From contig CAAGCY010000021.1 in the NCBI GenBank assembly GCA_900768465.1, positions 24,303 to 88,302 on the forward strand: 64,000 nt of DNA, written 5' to 3'. The position numbers and the translations under genes were made by a program. The notes beneath the pieces are model-generated. The model searched no databases and had not been told where the DNA came from. It saw nothing but the letters and a program-made list of their open reading frames with translations. Source of the DNA: Alphaproteobacteria bacterium. GTDB lineage: Bacteria > Pseudomonadota > Alphaproteobacteria > CAAGCB01 > CAG-977. Shown here piece after piece: positions 27,272 to 35,563 of this stretch (position 1 is the first letter of the stretch; each line of letters starts with the position of its first letter).

Positions 27272-28636
27272 TTACAGATAATTTCGTGCGGCTTGAATTT
27301 TTTGTTTTGCCCTCCGCAAACGATTTTGCAATTCGCGCAGTTTTTTGATACGTTCCTGTACCGCTTTGACCTGATCGGCGGTCTTCTTTCCCCATTGAGC
27401 CACTTTCAGCGCATAAGTACACGCGGTAGCCCCCATCGTGATGATGGTCACCACCAGCAAAATCAAATCGATAATGCCATTGACTATCGCCTTGATGGCA
27501 CGAACGGCGCACCCTTTCGGCGGATTTGTGTCGCCGATCAGCTTTCCGCCGAAATCATCGGCAGTGGGCGCGACATAAATGCCGAAGCACGCGATGGCAA
27601 TAACAATAAAGAAGTTCGACAAACCGCCCGCTTTGACCAAATCCTTGAACGCGTCGACATACGCGCCAGCCTCCATCTGCGCTTTCCACGCCTCTATGCC
27701 CCCTCCGGCAGCCAGCACCCATGTTTGTTCAACCGTTTTCACCAACATGCCGATCATCATAGCGGCAACCACAAAGACAAAGCATGCCTGCAAGAACACG
27801 TTCCATCCTGTTTTGGCATAATTGCGCGTCAACGGGAACACCCACGCCACAATAAACAAAGGAAGCATTCCCAGAATGAGACCTATTCGGAATACCACAT
27901 CCATCAGCGCCATCGGGAACAGAAAAGACACTACCCAAAAAAACACGCCCATCAGACATCCCCACATCCACATCGGCGGCCATAATATGTCTATCCCTAT
28001 GGAGGGAATTTCAAAATAGTGCCACGATCCGCAGCGCATGCCGCGCGCCAAAGCCTGAGTCGGCGCCAGCCCGTTGGCAATTTGCTTGATCATACATTCC
28101 ATCGAATCGCGCACCCCCGGTCCCATCGGCAAATCAAGCGATCCCTCATTGGTTTCCCCCGCCTGACAGGGAACGTCGGACACAACGACGGTTGCATACG
28201 CCGCCGCACTGGATAAAACAGGATTGACGAAATAATTAAACGCCGCCGCAGAACCGCCCATCAACAAACAGGTGGCAATGCCGGCGCGAATCATACCGCC
28301 GCCGATTTCCGTCATGTGCGCGAAAATATCGGGTGCGTCCCCCGTATTACTGAAAAACGACGCCGTTTTGCACAGAATCCAAATTCCGAAACCGACCGCC
28401 AGCAACATTTTTGCGGGGTCTTCAATCACTTTGGCGATATGCCCCGCAACCTGATTGCCCGTATCAAAAAACAGCATAAAAATATTGCACGTCCAGCAAT
28501 CGTCCGAATCGCCGCTGTATTCTTTCAAATAATCGGAATAAGATTTGCAATCGTCGGCGGCAAACGCGGGGTTTGCGATGATTAAAACCATCGCCAACAA
28601 CATCATCGCTATCCAAAATCGTTTTGATATCCTCAT
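27272..28636 (-). CDS. VirB6/TrbL-like polytopic membrane protein (copy 1)
   Basis: About 454 residues from the ATG at 28636 (GAGAGG upstream); an in-frame GTG at 28660 is less likely. It has a signal peptide (IAMMLLAMVLIIANPAFA, cleavage after AFA), a CWTC motif near residue 45, then six or more membrane helices, including MLLAVGFGIWIL and a block WGCLMGVFFWVVSFLFPMAL, followed by a basic helical cytosolic tail. The layout and the PLFIVAWVFPLTRNYAKTGWN segment are shared with the genes at 28856 and 30331, so the three are paralogues. VirB6/TrbL proteins form the inner-membrane channel of type IV secretion systems. Family membership is inferred from topology and context. Confidence 0.78.
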   Translation of the reverse strand: MRISKRFWIAMMLLAMVLIIANPAFAADDCKSYSDYLKEYSGDSDDCWTCNIFMLFFDTGNQVAGHIAKVIEDPAKMLLAVGFGIWILCKTASFFSNTGDAPDIFAHMTEIGGGMIRAGIATCLLMGGSAAAFNYFVNPVLSSAAAYATVVVSDVPCQAGETNEGSLDLPMGPGVRDSMECMIKQIANGLAPTQALARGMRCGSWHYFEIPSIGIDILWPPMWMWGCLMGVFFWVVSFLFPMALMDVVFRIGLILGMLPLFIVAWVFPLTRNYAKTGWNVFLQACFVFVVAAMMIGMLVKTVEQTWVLAAGGGIEAWKAQMEAGAYVDAFKDLVKAGGLSNFFIVIAIACFGIYVAPTADDFGGKLIGDTNPPKGCAVRAIKAIVNGIIDLILLVVTIITMGATACTYALKVAQWGKKTADQVKAVQERIKKLRELQNRLRRAKQKIQAARNYL

Positions 28637-28664
28637 ATCAAAGCCTCTCTTTCCCCGCACGTTC

Positions 28665-28838
28665 TTACATTCTGTTCCGAGAACGGATTGTGTGCATCAG
28701 CGCAATCGCCAACAACGTCCCGATAAAAACGGACAATCCGATATAAAAACCATTTGCGTGCGCCACTCCTTGTACAAAATCGGTTTGAACCAAAAAAACC
28801 AGTCCGCCGAAGATTAAATATTGCTTCCACCGCGACAT
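28665..28838 (-). CDS. Small two-helix membrane protein between VirB6-like genes
   Basis: A 57-residue frame starts with ATG at 28838 and ends with TAA at 28665, filling the gap between two VirB6-like genes on the same strand. The first hydrophobic segment (YLIFGGLVFLVQTDFVQGVAHA) reads like a signal peptide or helix with an AHA cleavage site; the second (FYIGLSVFIGTLLAIALMHT) is a clear membrane helix, with a basic end (IRSRNRM). The ribosome-binding site is weak, so translation may be coupled to the gene upstream, 17 bases away. Size and topology would suit a VirB2-like pilin or small accessory subunit; this is speculative. Confidence 0.6.
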   Translation of the reverse strand: MSRWKQYLIFGGLVFLVQTDFVQGVAHANGFYIGLSVFIGTLLAIALMHTIRSRNRM

Positions 28839-28855
28839 ACGACATCAACCGCTTT

Positions 28856-30301
28856 TTAATCGTCCACAATCTTGTTTTTGTCGTCTGCACGATTCATAGT
28901 TTGATTGCCGCCGCTAACCTGCATATCCGTAGCAATATTGCCCAAAAATGCCCGGGCGCCGCCTTTGTTCAAATTCTGGTAAGCCTCCGTTTCTTTCAGA
29001 TTTCCCTGATCGTCGCGCTTCATATAGCCGCGATCTTCCATACGGCTCTTTGCCTTTTCCAACTTAGCCTTGTCGACGTTTTCCCCGCGTTTGGCGGCTT
29101 CAATCGTTTTTTTGGCATCGTTGTCTCTGGCACGGCTGGCACGGTTCGAAGCAAAAGTAGCAATCTGCTGTGCGCGCTGTGCCACATTGCGCATTGCCAT
29201 CACGGCACCGCCCACCATATTGGACGGGGACAGCCCGCCGAACGTCGCCATAATATCCATGATGACCCCTGCAAACAACAGCAAGAATGCGCAGACAAAA
29301 ATGAATCCGAACACCCCCGGGGATCCGTCAAAGAATTCGTTGAGCAGCAGAGCATTGTTCAAGAAAGTCGACCACTCTTTTACCTCCGGCACAAAATCTT
29401 CGATGTACTTGTACAGCACACCCGCCGCCATTGCGATAAAAATCGACAATCCGACAATCTGCAGCCCGATGGACATAAGAGCGGAAACCAATTTGCCCGC
29501 GTATTGGCTCAAGAACGGGAAACACAATCCGACAACGCCCAACGGCAGGAACGCCATGACCAGCCCCATGCGGAACACGCCGTCCATCAGCAATATCGGG
29601 AAATACAGCCCCATCACGATGGACATGACATACCCGCCGACACCGATGACAATCGCCGTAAAGTTGCCGAAAACAATCGCCAGCAAAGACACGTCCTGTC
29701 CGACGTTCAACTTTTCCTGCATTGCCGTCAGCAAACAGATGAACGACGATTTCGGATCGCCCTGCGGACAGGAAATATTCCCCCCCGGAATAGGCAAAGT
29801 GGTCACCACGGCAACACCGAAATCGACAAAGCCCGTAAACAGTCCTTGGATAAAATCAACGACCCACATGATGTTGTAAAGCATCGCCGCGCCCATCGCC
29901 GTCCAAAACAACCGCGTCCCGACATCTTTCCAATAAGCGGGAATTTCGGGTTCAGCCATTGATCCGACCAGTTTCAACGTTCGAACCGCCAGCCACAATC
30001 CGAAAATGACGCCCAGCACGGGAACAGCCCCACTTGCAACCTTGGGAATCAGTTCTTTGTACATCTGTTCCGATGTATCCATAGCCAGCTGAAACAGCGG
30101 ACAAACCCAACAGCTTTTACCGACCATTTTGGCTTTAACGGCTTCCGCGCCGCCGGCGCTGCCCTGAATATCTTCCAACATGGTCTTGTTTTCCTCGTTG
30201 TCGCACGCAGACAACAGGCAGGTAAAGGCAACAATCAGCGCCACGCACAAAATCTTTGTGCATACCTGCCAAAACCGTTTTTTATCCTTTACCGTATTCA
30301 T
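28856..30301 (-). CDS. VirB6/TrbL-like membrane protein with lipoprotein-type signal (copy 2)
   Basis: About 481 residues from the ATG at 30301 (AAGGATGACGGGC upstream). The signal peptide ends in LLSAC, a lipobox, which is unusual for a polytopic VirB6-like protein. A CWVC motif lies near residue 65. Several membrane helices follow (VLGVIFGLWLAVRTLKLVG, FTAIVIGVGGYVMSIVMGLYFPILL, FGFIFVCAFLLLFAGVIMD), then a ~120-residue charged cytosolic tail with a DRGYMKRDDQGNLKETE stretch resembling one in copy 3. It is probably cotranscribed with copies 1 and 3. Confidence 0.77.
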   Translation of the reverse strand: MNTVKDKKRFWQVCTKILCVALIVAFTCLLSACDNEENKTMLEDIQGSAGGAEAVKAKMVGKSCWVCPLFQLAMDTSEQMYKELIPKVASGAVPVLGVIFGLWLAVRTLKLVGSMAEPEIPAYWKDVGTRLFWTAMGAAMLYNIMWVVDFIQGLFTGFVDFGVAVVTTLPIPGGNISCPQGDPKSSFICLLTAMQEKLNVGQDVSLLAIVFGNFTAIVIGVGGYVMSIVMGLYFPILLMDGVFRMGLVMAFLPLGVVGLCFPFLSQYAGKLVSALMSIGLQIVGLSIFIAMAAGVLYKYIEDFVPEVKEWSTFLNNALLLNEFFDGSPGVFGFIFVCAFLLLFAGVIMDIMATFGGLSPSNMVGGAVMAMRNVAQRAQQIATFASNRASRARDNDAKKTIEAAKRGENVDKAKLEKAKSRMEDRGYMKRDDQGNLKETEAYQNLNKGGARAFLGNIATDMQVSGGNQTMNRADDKNKIVDD

Positions 30302-30330
30302 GCCCGTCATCCTTGTAAACAAGCGGAAGC

Positions 30331-31914
30331 TTATTCGCCATATTTCTTATCAATATACGCGGTATACTGATTTTGAATGTTCTTGACATCCTCAGCTTTG
30401 CGCGGTCCAGCCCAAGTTTTGTAGCTTTTATTTTGATACACACCCTTGGTAAGTCCCAAAGTAAGGACGCGCGACGCCATGTTTGTAAACTGACGACGCT
30501 TGCCGTTGCGCAACAACTTGCCGTATTCTTTGGTTTCGGCGCCCGTTTGACGATCCAGGAACCCGCGGTCGCGCAAACGTTCCTCCGCCTTCATATAACG
30601 CTTTTGTTCTTTGGCGGATTTGAAATTGCCGCCGTTTTTACGTCCGTTTTCAACCGTGCGCGCGGCGCGTCTGTCTAAGCCTTGGCTGATTTTATCCTTT
30701 GCCCAAGCCCCGCCTTGCATCGCCATTTTACTGCCCTTTATCGCGGCATTTCCGGTAGCCCTGGCAGCCTGGAACGCCTTATCGTTCGAAAATTGAGCAT
30801 CGGAGAAATAGTTGGCAAACGTGGTTGCCTCTTTCAAGAACAGGATGCAGTAAAAAGCGCATGCTGTCAAAACCAGCAAACCGCTGGCATTGGTCGTCAT
30901 CCCCGCGTACGCCTCGCAATGCGGCAATCCTTTGCTGCCGCCGACCTTCAACATACAAACCGTTTTCGTTTTGGCAGCGTCGTTATCCGGTATCAGCATA
31001 TCCAAACCGCTGGCGCCTTCCAGCAATTTCATGCCGATTTTTATCGCAAAGTTCAAACAGACGTAGAAGAACGCGATATTCAAAAACGAATTCAAGCCTT
31101 TGGTCGCAAACTTGCTGGTCACCGGGAACACCCACGCCACAATGAACAACGGGCAGAATGCCGCCGTGATGCCCAAACGAAACAGCGCATCGAAAATCAA
31201 AATCGGCCAGCAAACCATAATAAACCATGTAATCACCCAAACGGCACAACCGTTGGACCACACACTGGGATCCAGTATGTCTTTACCCAAGGGCAAGCCC
31301 ATAAAGCTGATGTTATAGATGTGGGAAATACACATTGCCAGATCGCCCAACGCGCGGGTTCGAACGATGGCTTTATGCGCATTTTCGATAATTTGATGCA
31401 TCGGCTCGATTGTCGCCCACAATCCGCTGCCGCCTCCGCCGCCCAAACCCGCCATTCCGGCGCCCGCATCCAGAATCGGTACGACGAAATAGCCGAAAAA
31501 GTAGTCTTTATTCATTAAAAGCCCTGCGGCGATACATAGCTTTATCGTCATTCCGCCGACCTGCGTCGCATTTGCCAGCCCGTCCGTTTCGGTCATACTG
31601 CCGACCCATTTCATACAGAAGACCGCCAGCCACAAACCAAATCCGACACCCGCCAGCTTAACGGCGCCGTCGGAAATCTTGTCAAACGTTTCATCGCCGA
31701 ATTTGACGGCAGCCTCGCTGACGATTTTAAACGGCTTTTCCCACCAGCGATACCCGTCTGCTTCTTTGGTATAAACAGACAGAGCCTTGCAGTCTTTATA
31801 AAATTTTTCCGTTTCAAGCCCCGCCATCGCCTGATAGGGCGCGCACAAAGAAGCAATCAAGACCCATGCGGCGAGCAAAAAATTTATTTTTCTTTTGTGC
31901 AAAAATTTCATCAT
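30331..31914 (-). CDS. VirB6/TrbL-like polytopic membrane protein (copy 3)
   Basis: About 527 residues from ATG-ATG at 31914/31911, with AAGGG upstream. The signal peptide ends PYQAMA. Membrane helices include LAGVGFGLWLAVFCMKWVG, a WVITWFIMVCWPILIFDALFRLG block and a LVLTACAFYCILFL helix; the basic tail is about 150 residues (GRKNGGNFKSAKEQKRYMKAEERLRDRGF). GFGLWLAV, PLFIVAWVFPVTSKFATKGLN and the tail motif match copies 1 and 2. It is the first minus-strand gene of the divergent pair with 32157, and three tandem paralogues recall the multiple VirB6 genes of Rickettsiales. Confidence 0.78.
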   Translation of the reverse strand: MMKFLHKRKINFLLAAWVLIASLCAPYQAMAGLETEKFYKDCKALSVYTKEADGYRWWEKPFKIVSEAAVKFGDETFDKISDGAVKLAGVGFGLWLAVFCMKWVGSMTETDGLANATQVGGMTIKLCIAAGLLMNKDYFFGYFVVPILDAGAGMAGLGGGGGSGLWATIEPMHQIIENAHKAIVRTRALGDLAMCISHIYNISFMGLPLGKDILDPSVWSNGCAVWVITWFIMVCWPILIFDALFRLGITAAFCPLFIVAWVFPVTSKFATKGLNSFLNIAFFYVCLNFAIKIGMKLLEGASGLDMLIPDNDAAKTKTVCMLKVGGSKGLPHCEAYAGMTTNASGLLVLTACAFYCILFLKEATTFANYFSDAQFSNDKAFQAARATGNAAIKGSKMAMQGGAWAKDKISQGLDRRAARTVENGRKNGGNFKSAKEQKRYMKAEERLRDRGFLDRQTGAETKEYGKLLRNGKRRQFTNMASRVLTLGLTKGVYQNKSYKTWAGPRKAEDVKNIQNQYTAYIDKKYGE

Positions 31915-32090
31915 TTGAACAACCCTTTCAGACTTGATTCCCTTCTCGGCGCTGTCTAAGCACACCTACACTTGTACCATTATCATCATAATAATATAAA
32001 AAGCGCCTGAGAAGTATGACATTTTTTTGATTTCTGTGCAATTCGGAAAAAATCCTTGTTTTCCGCGGGTTTCAAAACATCAAAAGGGTT

Positions 32091-32119
32091 TTGACTTCCG
32101 ACTGTTATTCCTTTATAAA
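32091..32119 (+). promoter_or_regulatory. Sigma-70-like promoter of the plus-strand secretion arm
   Basis: TTGACT and TATAAA with a 17-base spacer, about 40 bases before the ATG at 32157. It lies in the 242-base divergent gap between the two arms; the rest of the gap is AT-rich with no other clear site. Confidence 0.75.
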
Positions 32120-32156
32120 TAAGGGGTGTCGTTTATTTTGATGGTCAGGGACGATC

Positions 32157-33191
32157 ATGGTGGATTCTGTACAGCCGGTTCAAAAAAAAGTGTTGGTCAA
32201 AAAAATCAAGGTGTTGGTCAAGCGCCCCGTCGCTCCTGCGCCGGCGGCACCCGCTGTGATTACGGTTCCCGTCAAACGCCCCGTTATGGTCAAAGTCCCC
32301 GTCAAGCGCACCGCCGCGCCCGCGCCTGCCGCCGTTCCCCCGGCTCCCGCACGTGCGCCCGCGCCCCCGATAACGCCGCCCCAACCGTCCGACAGAAAAA
32401 AATGGCGCCGTTTCGCGGGGGGAAAAGAAATCAAACCGCTGATTTACGAAGTTCCCCTTGATTTGATTGAGCGCGTCAACGCACGGAAACGAATCCCGGA
32501 AAAACTTTTCCTGCTGTTCATTTTTGCCAAAACACTGGCGGAACAAAACGCGAAGCGCGACGGCTACAAATTCCCGCCGATGCTGATCGATTTGCCCAAA
32601 GATACGCTGGAAGCCGCCGAAATGATTGATGACGTGGACGAAGACATCTATGACGCTTTGCTCAGCGATTTCAGGGAAATTGCGCCGTTTATCCCCGGAT
32701 TGGAACGCGTTATGCTCAGCAGCGATTCTGTCGAAGATTTGATTGATGACGAGGTTCGCCGCGCGCGAAATCAGGACGCGTTGACATCCGCGCAGCAGGT
32801 GGTTCTGGCTTTTCTGATGATTCTGGCGGATATGAAAATGGTTCAGCAGAACCTTGAATTGCATGAAATCTCGAAAGAACAGAAAAACATCGTTGACGAT
32901 ATCCAAGAACTGGAAGCCGACGAAAAAGCCATGAAGCGCGACTTTATCGTCGCCATTCAGCGCAAAGGATTCCCCGTCAACGCAACGAAACTGGTTAACA
33001 ACTATTTTACTTTAGCGAAAAAAGACCCCGAAAAAGCGTACCAGACGTTGATTACAAACCCGCTTTATTTTTCGCCGATTCAAATGGACAAACTGCCGAA
33101 AAAATTCTTCGGACTGCTTCCCGCGGGACCAAAAGAAGCCCGCGCCGTCAACAGGCGGCTGGCAACTTTTTTGAAACACCTGAAAGTCTGA
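32157..33191 (+). CDS. Unrecognised protein with Lys/Val/Pro-rich head and helical body
   Basis: The 344-residue protein starts at 32157 just after a GGGACG ribosome-binding site. Residues 1-85 are repeats of basic and hydrophobic pairs (KVLVKKIKVLVKRPV, VPVKRPVMVKVPVKR) joined by Ala/Pro stretches, a disordered basic head. Residues ~95-344 are predicted alpha-helical, including a charged coiled-coil-like segment (EISKEQKNIVDDIQELEADEKAMKRD). No signal peptide or membrane helix. It opens the plus-strand arm that leads to the coupling ATPase and may act at the cytosolic face of that complex; this is inference from position only. Confidence 0.72.
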   Translation: MVDSVQPVQKKVLVKKIKVLVKRPVAPAPAAPAVITVPVKRPVMVKVPVKRTAAPAPAAVPPAPARAPAPPITPPQPSDRKKWRRFAGGKEIKPLIYEVPLDLIERVNARKRIPEKLFLLFIFAKTLAEQNAKRDGYKFPPMLIDLPKDTLEAAEMIDDVDEDIYDALLSDFREIAPFIPGLERVMLSSDSVEDLIDDEVRRARNQDALTSAQQVVLAFLMILADMKMVQQNLELHEISKEQKNIVDDIQELEADEKAMKRDFIVAIQRKGFPVNATKLVNNYFTLAKKDPEKAYQTLITNPLYFSPIQMDKLPKKFFGLLPAGPKEARAVNRRLATFLKHLKV

Positions 33192-33216
33192 CCCGTGTGA
33201 ATTTTTAATGACACTC

Positions 33217-33245
33217 TGGACAAAAAAGGCATAGTTTCGTATACT
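33217..33245 (+). promoter_or_regulatory. Sigma-70-like promoter of the Lys/Asn-rich gene
   Basis: TGGACA and TATACT are separated by 17 bases, 34 bases before the ATG at 33279. Confidence 0.6.
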
Positions 33246-33278
33246 TGAAAATAAACAGGTTGAAAATGGAGAAATCCC

Positions 33279-34343
33279 ATGGCTGATAACACAGAAAACG
33301 AAACCACCGCAACACAAAATGCCCAAACAATCAACGACGCTCCCGAAGCCGAACAGGAGAATGTCGGCGAAGTCAGCGATACGGAACAACAAACTCCGCA
33401 AAAAGAAGAAAAAAGCCGCGCCGAATTTTCGCCACCTGATCTGGGCAACGAAGATAACGTGTCCGACTGGCTGGTGAACATGCTGTCCGGTCGTTTGTGG
33501 GATTTTGCCCTTAACAATATGGAATGGATCGGCGATTTGTGCGACCGTGCGTTTTATTCCAGAATGGAACGCAACGCCGAAAAACGACGAATGGCTCTGA
33601 AAGTCAAAGAAGCCCAACAACGGGCGGCGGCAGCGTCCCAAAAGAAACTGACCAATGAAGACGGAACCATCAACGCCGGCGCGGCAAAAACACGCTGTTA
33701 CGACGATAAAGGAAACCTTGTCGGATTGGATGATTACGCCCTCAAACCCGGGGACAAAGTAGTCGACGCGGAAGGCAAACCTTTGCAGGGGAAAACGCCG
33801 GAGGAAATGGAAGCCCAGCTCCGCCAGTCCCGCCAAAATGTCGCTGAAAAAAATAAATCCAACCCGTTAAAAGAAGCTCCCCTCTCGTCCAACGACGACA
33901 GAAACGCCGAAAACGATGAGAAGAAAAAAAATAAAGATAAGAATAAAAATAAAAATAAAAATAAAAATAAAAACCGCGAAAAAAACAAAGACAAGAAGAA
34001 GAAAAAAAAGAAAAGCAAAGGCGGTAATGGACAAACAAGATCCGACAACAAAAACAAGGATACCAAAAACAACGAAAACAGTTCTCGGAAAAAAACGCGC
34101 ACCCGTCAAAAGCGTTCTCCGCAAGAAGCCGCCCAAGAGGCTCGCAAAACTCAGCAAGCCAAGAAAGAGCGCGCTCAACAAGGGCGGATCGCTTCCAACA
34201 AAAAGCGAAACATCAACAAAAACAAACAAAAAACACAAAGTTCTAAAAATGAGATTTTGAACGTGAGCCGGCAGAATCAGCAGAATCGGACAAATTCGAA
34301 TATGCGCGGACGGAACGGAGCAAACCGCGGCGGACGTGATTAA
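33279..34343 (+). CDS. Low-complexity Lys/Asn/Arg-rich protein of the secretion-like locus
   Basis: The 354-residue protein has an acidic, Thr/Glu-rich first 60 residues, a short conserved-looking middle (VSDWLVNMLSGRLWDFALNNMEWIGDLCDRAFYSRMER, residues ~65-105), then about 150 residues dominated by Lys, Asn and Arg, including a KNKNKNKNKN run and KDKKKKKKKSK. The C-terminal third is disordered and basic (net strongly positive), which suggests nucleic acid or membrane-surface binding. No signal peptide. Neighbours on both sides belong to the secretion-like arm. A terminator hairpin follows. Confidence 0.7.
   Translation: MADNTENETTATQNAQTINDAPEAEQENVGEVSDTEQQTPQKEEKSRAEFSPPDLGNEDNVSDWLVNMLSGRLWDFALNNMEWIGDLCDRAFYSRMERNAEKRRMALKVKEAQQRAAAASQKKLTNEDGTINAGAAKTRCYDDKGNLVGLDDYALKPGDKVVDAEGKPLQGKTPEEMEAQLRQSRQNVAEKNKSNPLKEAPLSSNDDRNAENDEKKKNKDKNKNKNKNKNKNREKNKDKKKKKKKSKGGNGQTRSDNKNKDTKNNENSSRKKTRTRQKRSPQEAAQEARKTQQAKKERAQQGRIASNKKRNINKNKQKTQSSKNEILNVSRQNQQNRTNSNMRGRNGANRGGRD
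33942..33973 (+). repeat. AAAAAT hexanucleotide microsatellite inside the Lys/Asn-rich gene
   Basis: Five consecutive T residues spaced exactly six bases apart in an otherwise all-A tract encode (Lys-Asn)n. Six-base units keep the frame, so slippage would change length but not switch the gene off. Confidence 0.85.
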
Positions 34344-34358
34344 CAAACTTTTCCATTC

Positions 34359-34391
34359 AAAGGCAGCCTTTCTTGATGAAAGGTTGCCTTT
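34359..34391 (+). terminator. Hairpin after the Lys/Asn-rich gene
   Basis: Inverted repeat AAAGGCAGCC / GGTTGCCTTT with one G-T pair, 15 bases after the stop at 34343. The T-run is short (TTTC), so it may be partial. Confidence 0.6.
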
Positions 34392-34433
34392 CGGATATTT
34401 GAGAACGGTATTCTGACGGAATATCCTTTCTTT

Positions 34434-34462
34434 TTGACATCTTATCTTATATCCTATATCTT
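34434..34462 (+). promoter_or_regulatory. Possible promoter of the tandem paralogue genes
   Basis: A perfect TTGACA is followed after 17 bases by TATCTT, within a very AT-rich repeat-like stretch (TCTTATCTTATATCCTATATCTTATAATATAATG region), about 36 bases before the start at 34498. Confidence 0.5.
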
Positions 34463-34497
34463 ATAATATAATGTGATTTTGGAAGTTCGAGGGCGTT

Positions 34498-35544
34498 TTG
34501 AAGTTGAAAAATTTAAAGATTCTGCGGCTCATCATATCAGGCTTAACGGCGTTTGCGGCAACGGGAATGGTTGCACGCGCTTATTTTTTGCATTTCTGGA
34601 AATTTGATTTGTTTCTGACAAAACATTGGAATTTGATTTGGCGGAAATGGAATGCCGGCTGGATTGTCAGTAAAAACACCGAATACGTTTTCCTGATTTC
34701 TCTGCTTGCCCTGCCTTTAATTGCCGCGGCGGTATGGTTTCTGTTTTACCGGACCCGCTGGCAAAAGCTGCTGAAAATGCCGCTTGAACCTTTGCAAAAA
34801 CGCAAAAAGAAGGAATTGGAAAAGAAATCCTTGGAAGCGGCTCGGGGCGATCCCGAAAAATTGAAAAAAGCCCCCGCACCAAAACACACTGCGCGGAAAC
34901 TGCCCGAAAAACTGGTGCGTTTGCGCGGTATGCAATCAACGCTGAAACAGCGCGCCGACAGCGCTTCCGCCGCGGCGGGCGGCAATGCCCGTTTGACCGA
35001 CACAGTGTTGACCGGTCCGCAAATTTGGGACAACTTGGTGCAAACGCTGGAAAGTTCCGGCGTCTTTGTCCTGCGTGAAATGACGCTGACCGCTTGCCGC
35101 GTCAATCTGCTGGCGGTAACGCAGGACGGATTGTTTATGCTGTGTTCGGGTCCCGAAGACGGCAACACTTGGACGGTGGATGAAAACCGCCATGTTTGGA
35201 CAACGGAACAAGGAACGGCTCTGCCTTCCCCGCTGCAAATGCTGATAAAAGGACGCGACGAGCTTAAAAATTTGATTTCCGCCGATTCGCCCGCTTATAA
35301 AAACATAGCCATAAACTGCTGTTTGTTGCTGGATCACGGAAAAATCACGAATGTGGACAACATGCTGAATTATTTGACAACGGTTGATTTGTCCGTTTTG
35401 CGGACGGGCAGCTGCAATATGTCCGAACTGCCCGATACGGATGCGCTGATTGAATACATCCGCTCAATGCCGAAAGCCAACAGAGCTTTGAACGACGCCG
35501 TCGCTGTCGCCGTTCTGAGTTTGATGAATACCGAGCAAACCTGA
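34498..35544 (+). CDS. Membrane-anchored protein, first of two tandem paralogues
   Basis: The 348-residue protein appears to start with TTG at 34498, after GAGGG; no upstream ATG is available because TGA follows the nearby one. Two membrane helices (residues ~10-30 and ~58-82) flank a Trp-rich loop (HFWKFDLFLTKHWNLIWRKWNAGW). A basic Lys-rich linker leads to a globular C-terminal domain (residues ~165-340). Pattern and order (LTACRVNLLAVTQDGLFML..GNTWTVDE; GKITNVDNM) match the next gene, so they are paralogues. Family unknown. They precede the coupling ATPase and may be partners of it. Confidence 0.72.
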   Translation: MKLKNLKILRLIISGLTAFAATGMVARAYFLHFWKFDLFLTKHWNLIWRKWNAGWIVSKNTEYVFLISLLALPLIAAAVWFLFYRTRWQKLLKMPLEPLQKRKKKELEKKSLEAARGDPEKLKKAPAPKHTARKLPEKLVRLRGMQSTLKQRADSASAAAGGNARLTDTVLTGPQIWDNLVQTLESSGVFVLREMTLTACRVNLLAVTQDGLFMLCSGPEDGNTWTVDENRHVWTTEQGTALPSPLQMLIKGRDELKNLISADSPAYKNIAINCCLLLDHGKITNVDNMLNYLTTVDLSVLRTGSCNMSELPDTDALIEYIRSMPKANRALNDAVAVAVLSLMNTEQT

Positions 35545-35563
35545 CGGCAAAGGAGGCTTTTAC

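Noticed and set aside
28633..28890. 85-codon alternative minus-strand frame in the gap between VirB6-like genes
   Set aside because: It overlaps neighbours on both sides and its product looks random, whereas the 57-codon frame at 28665-28838 encodes two clean hydrophobic helices and fits the gap.
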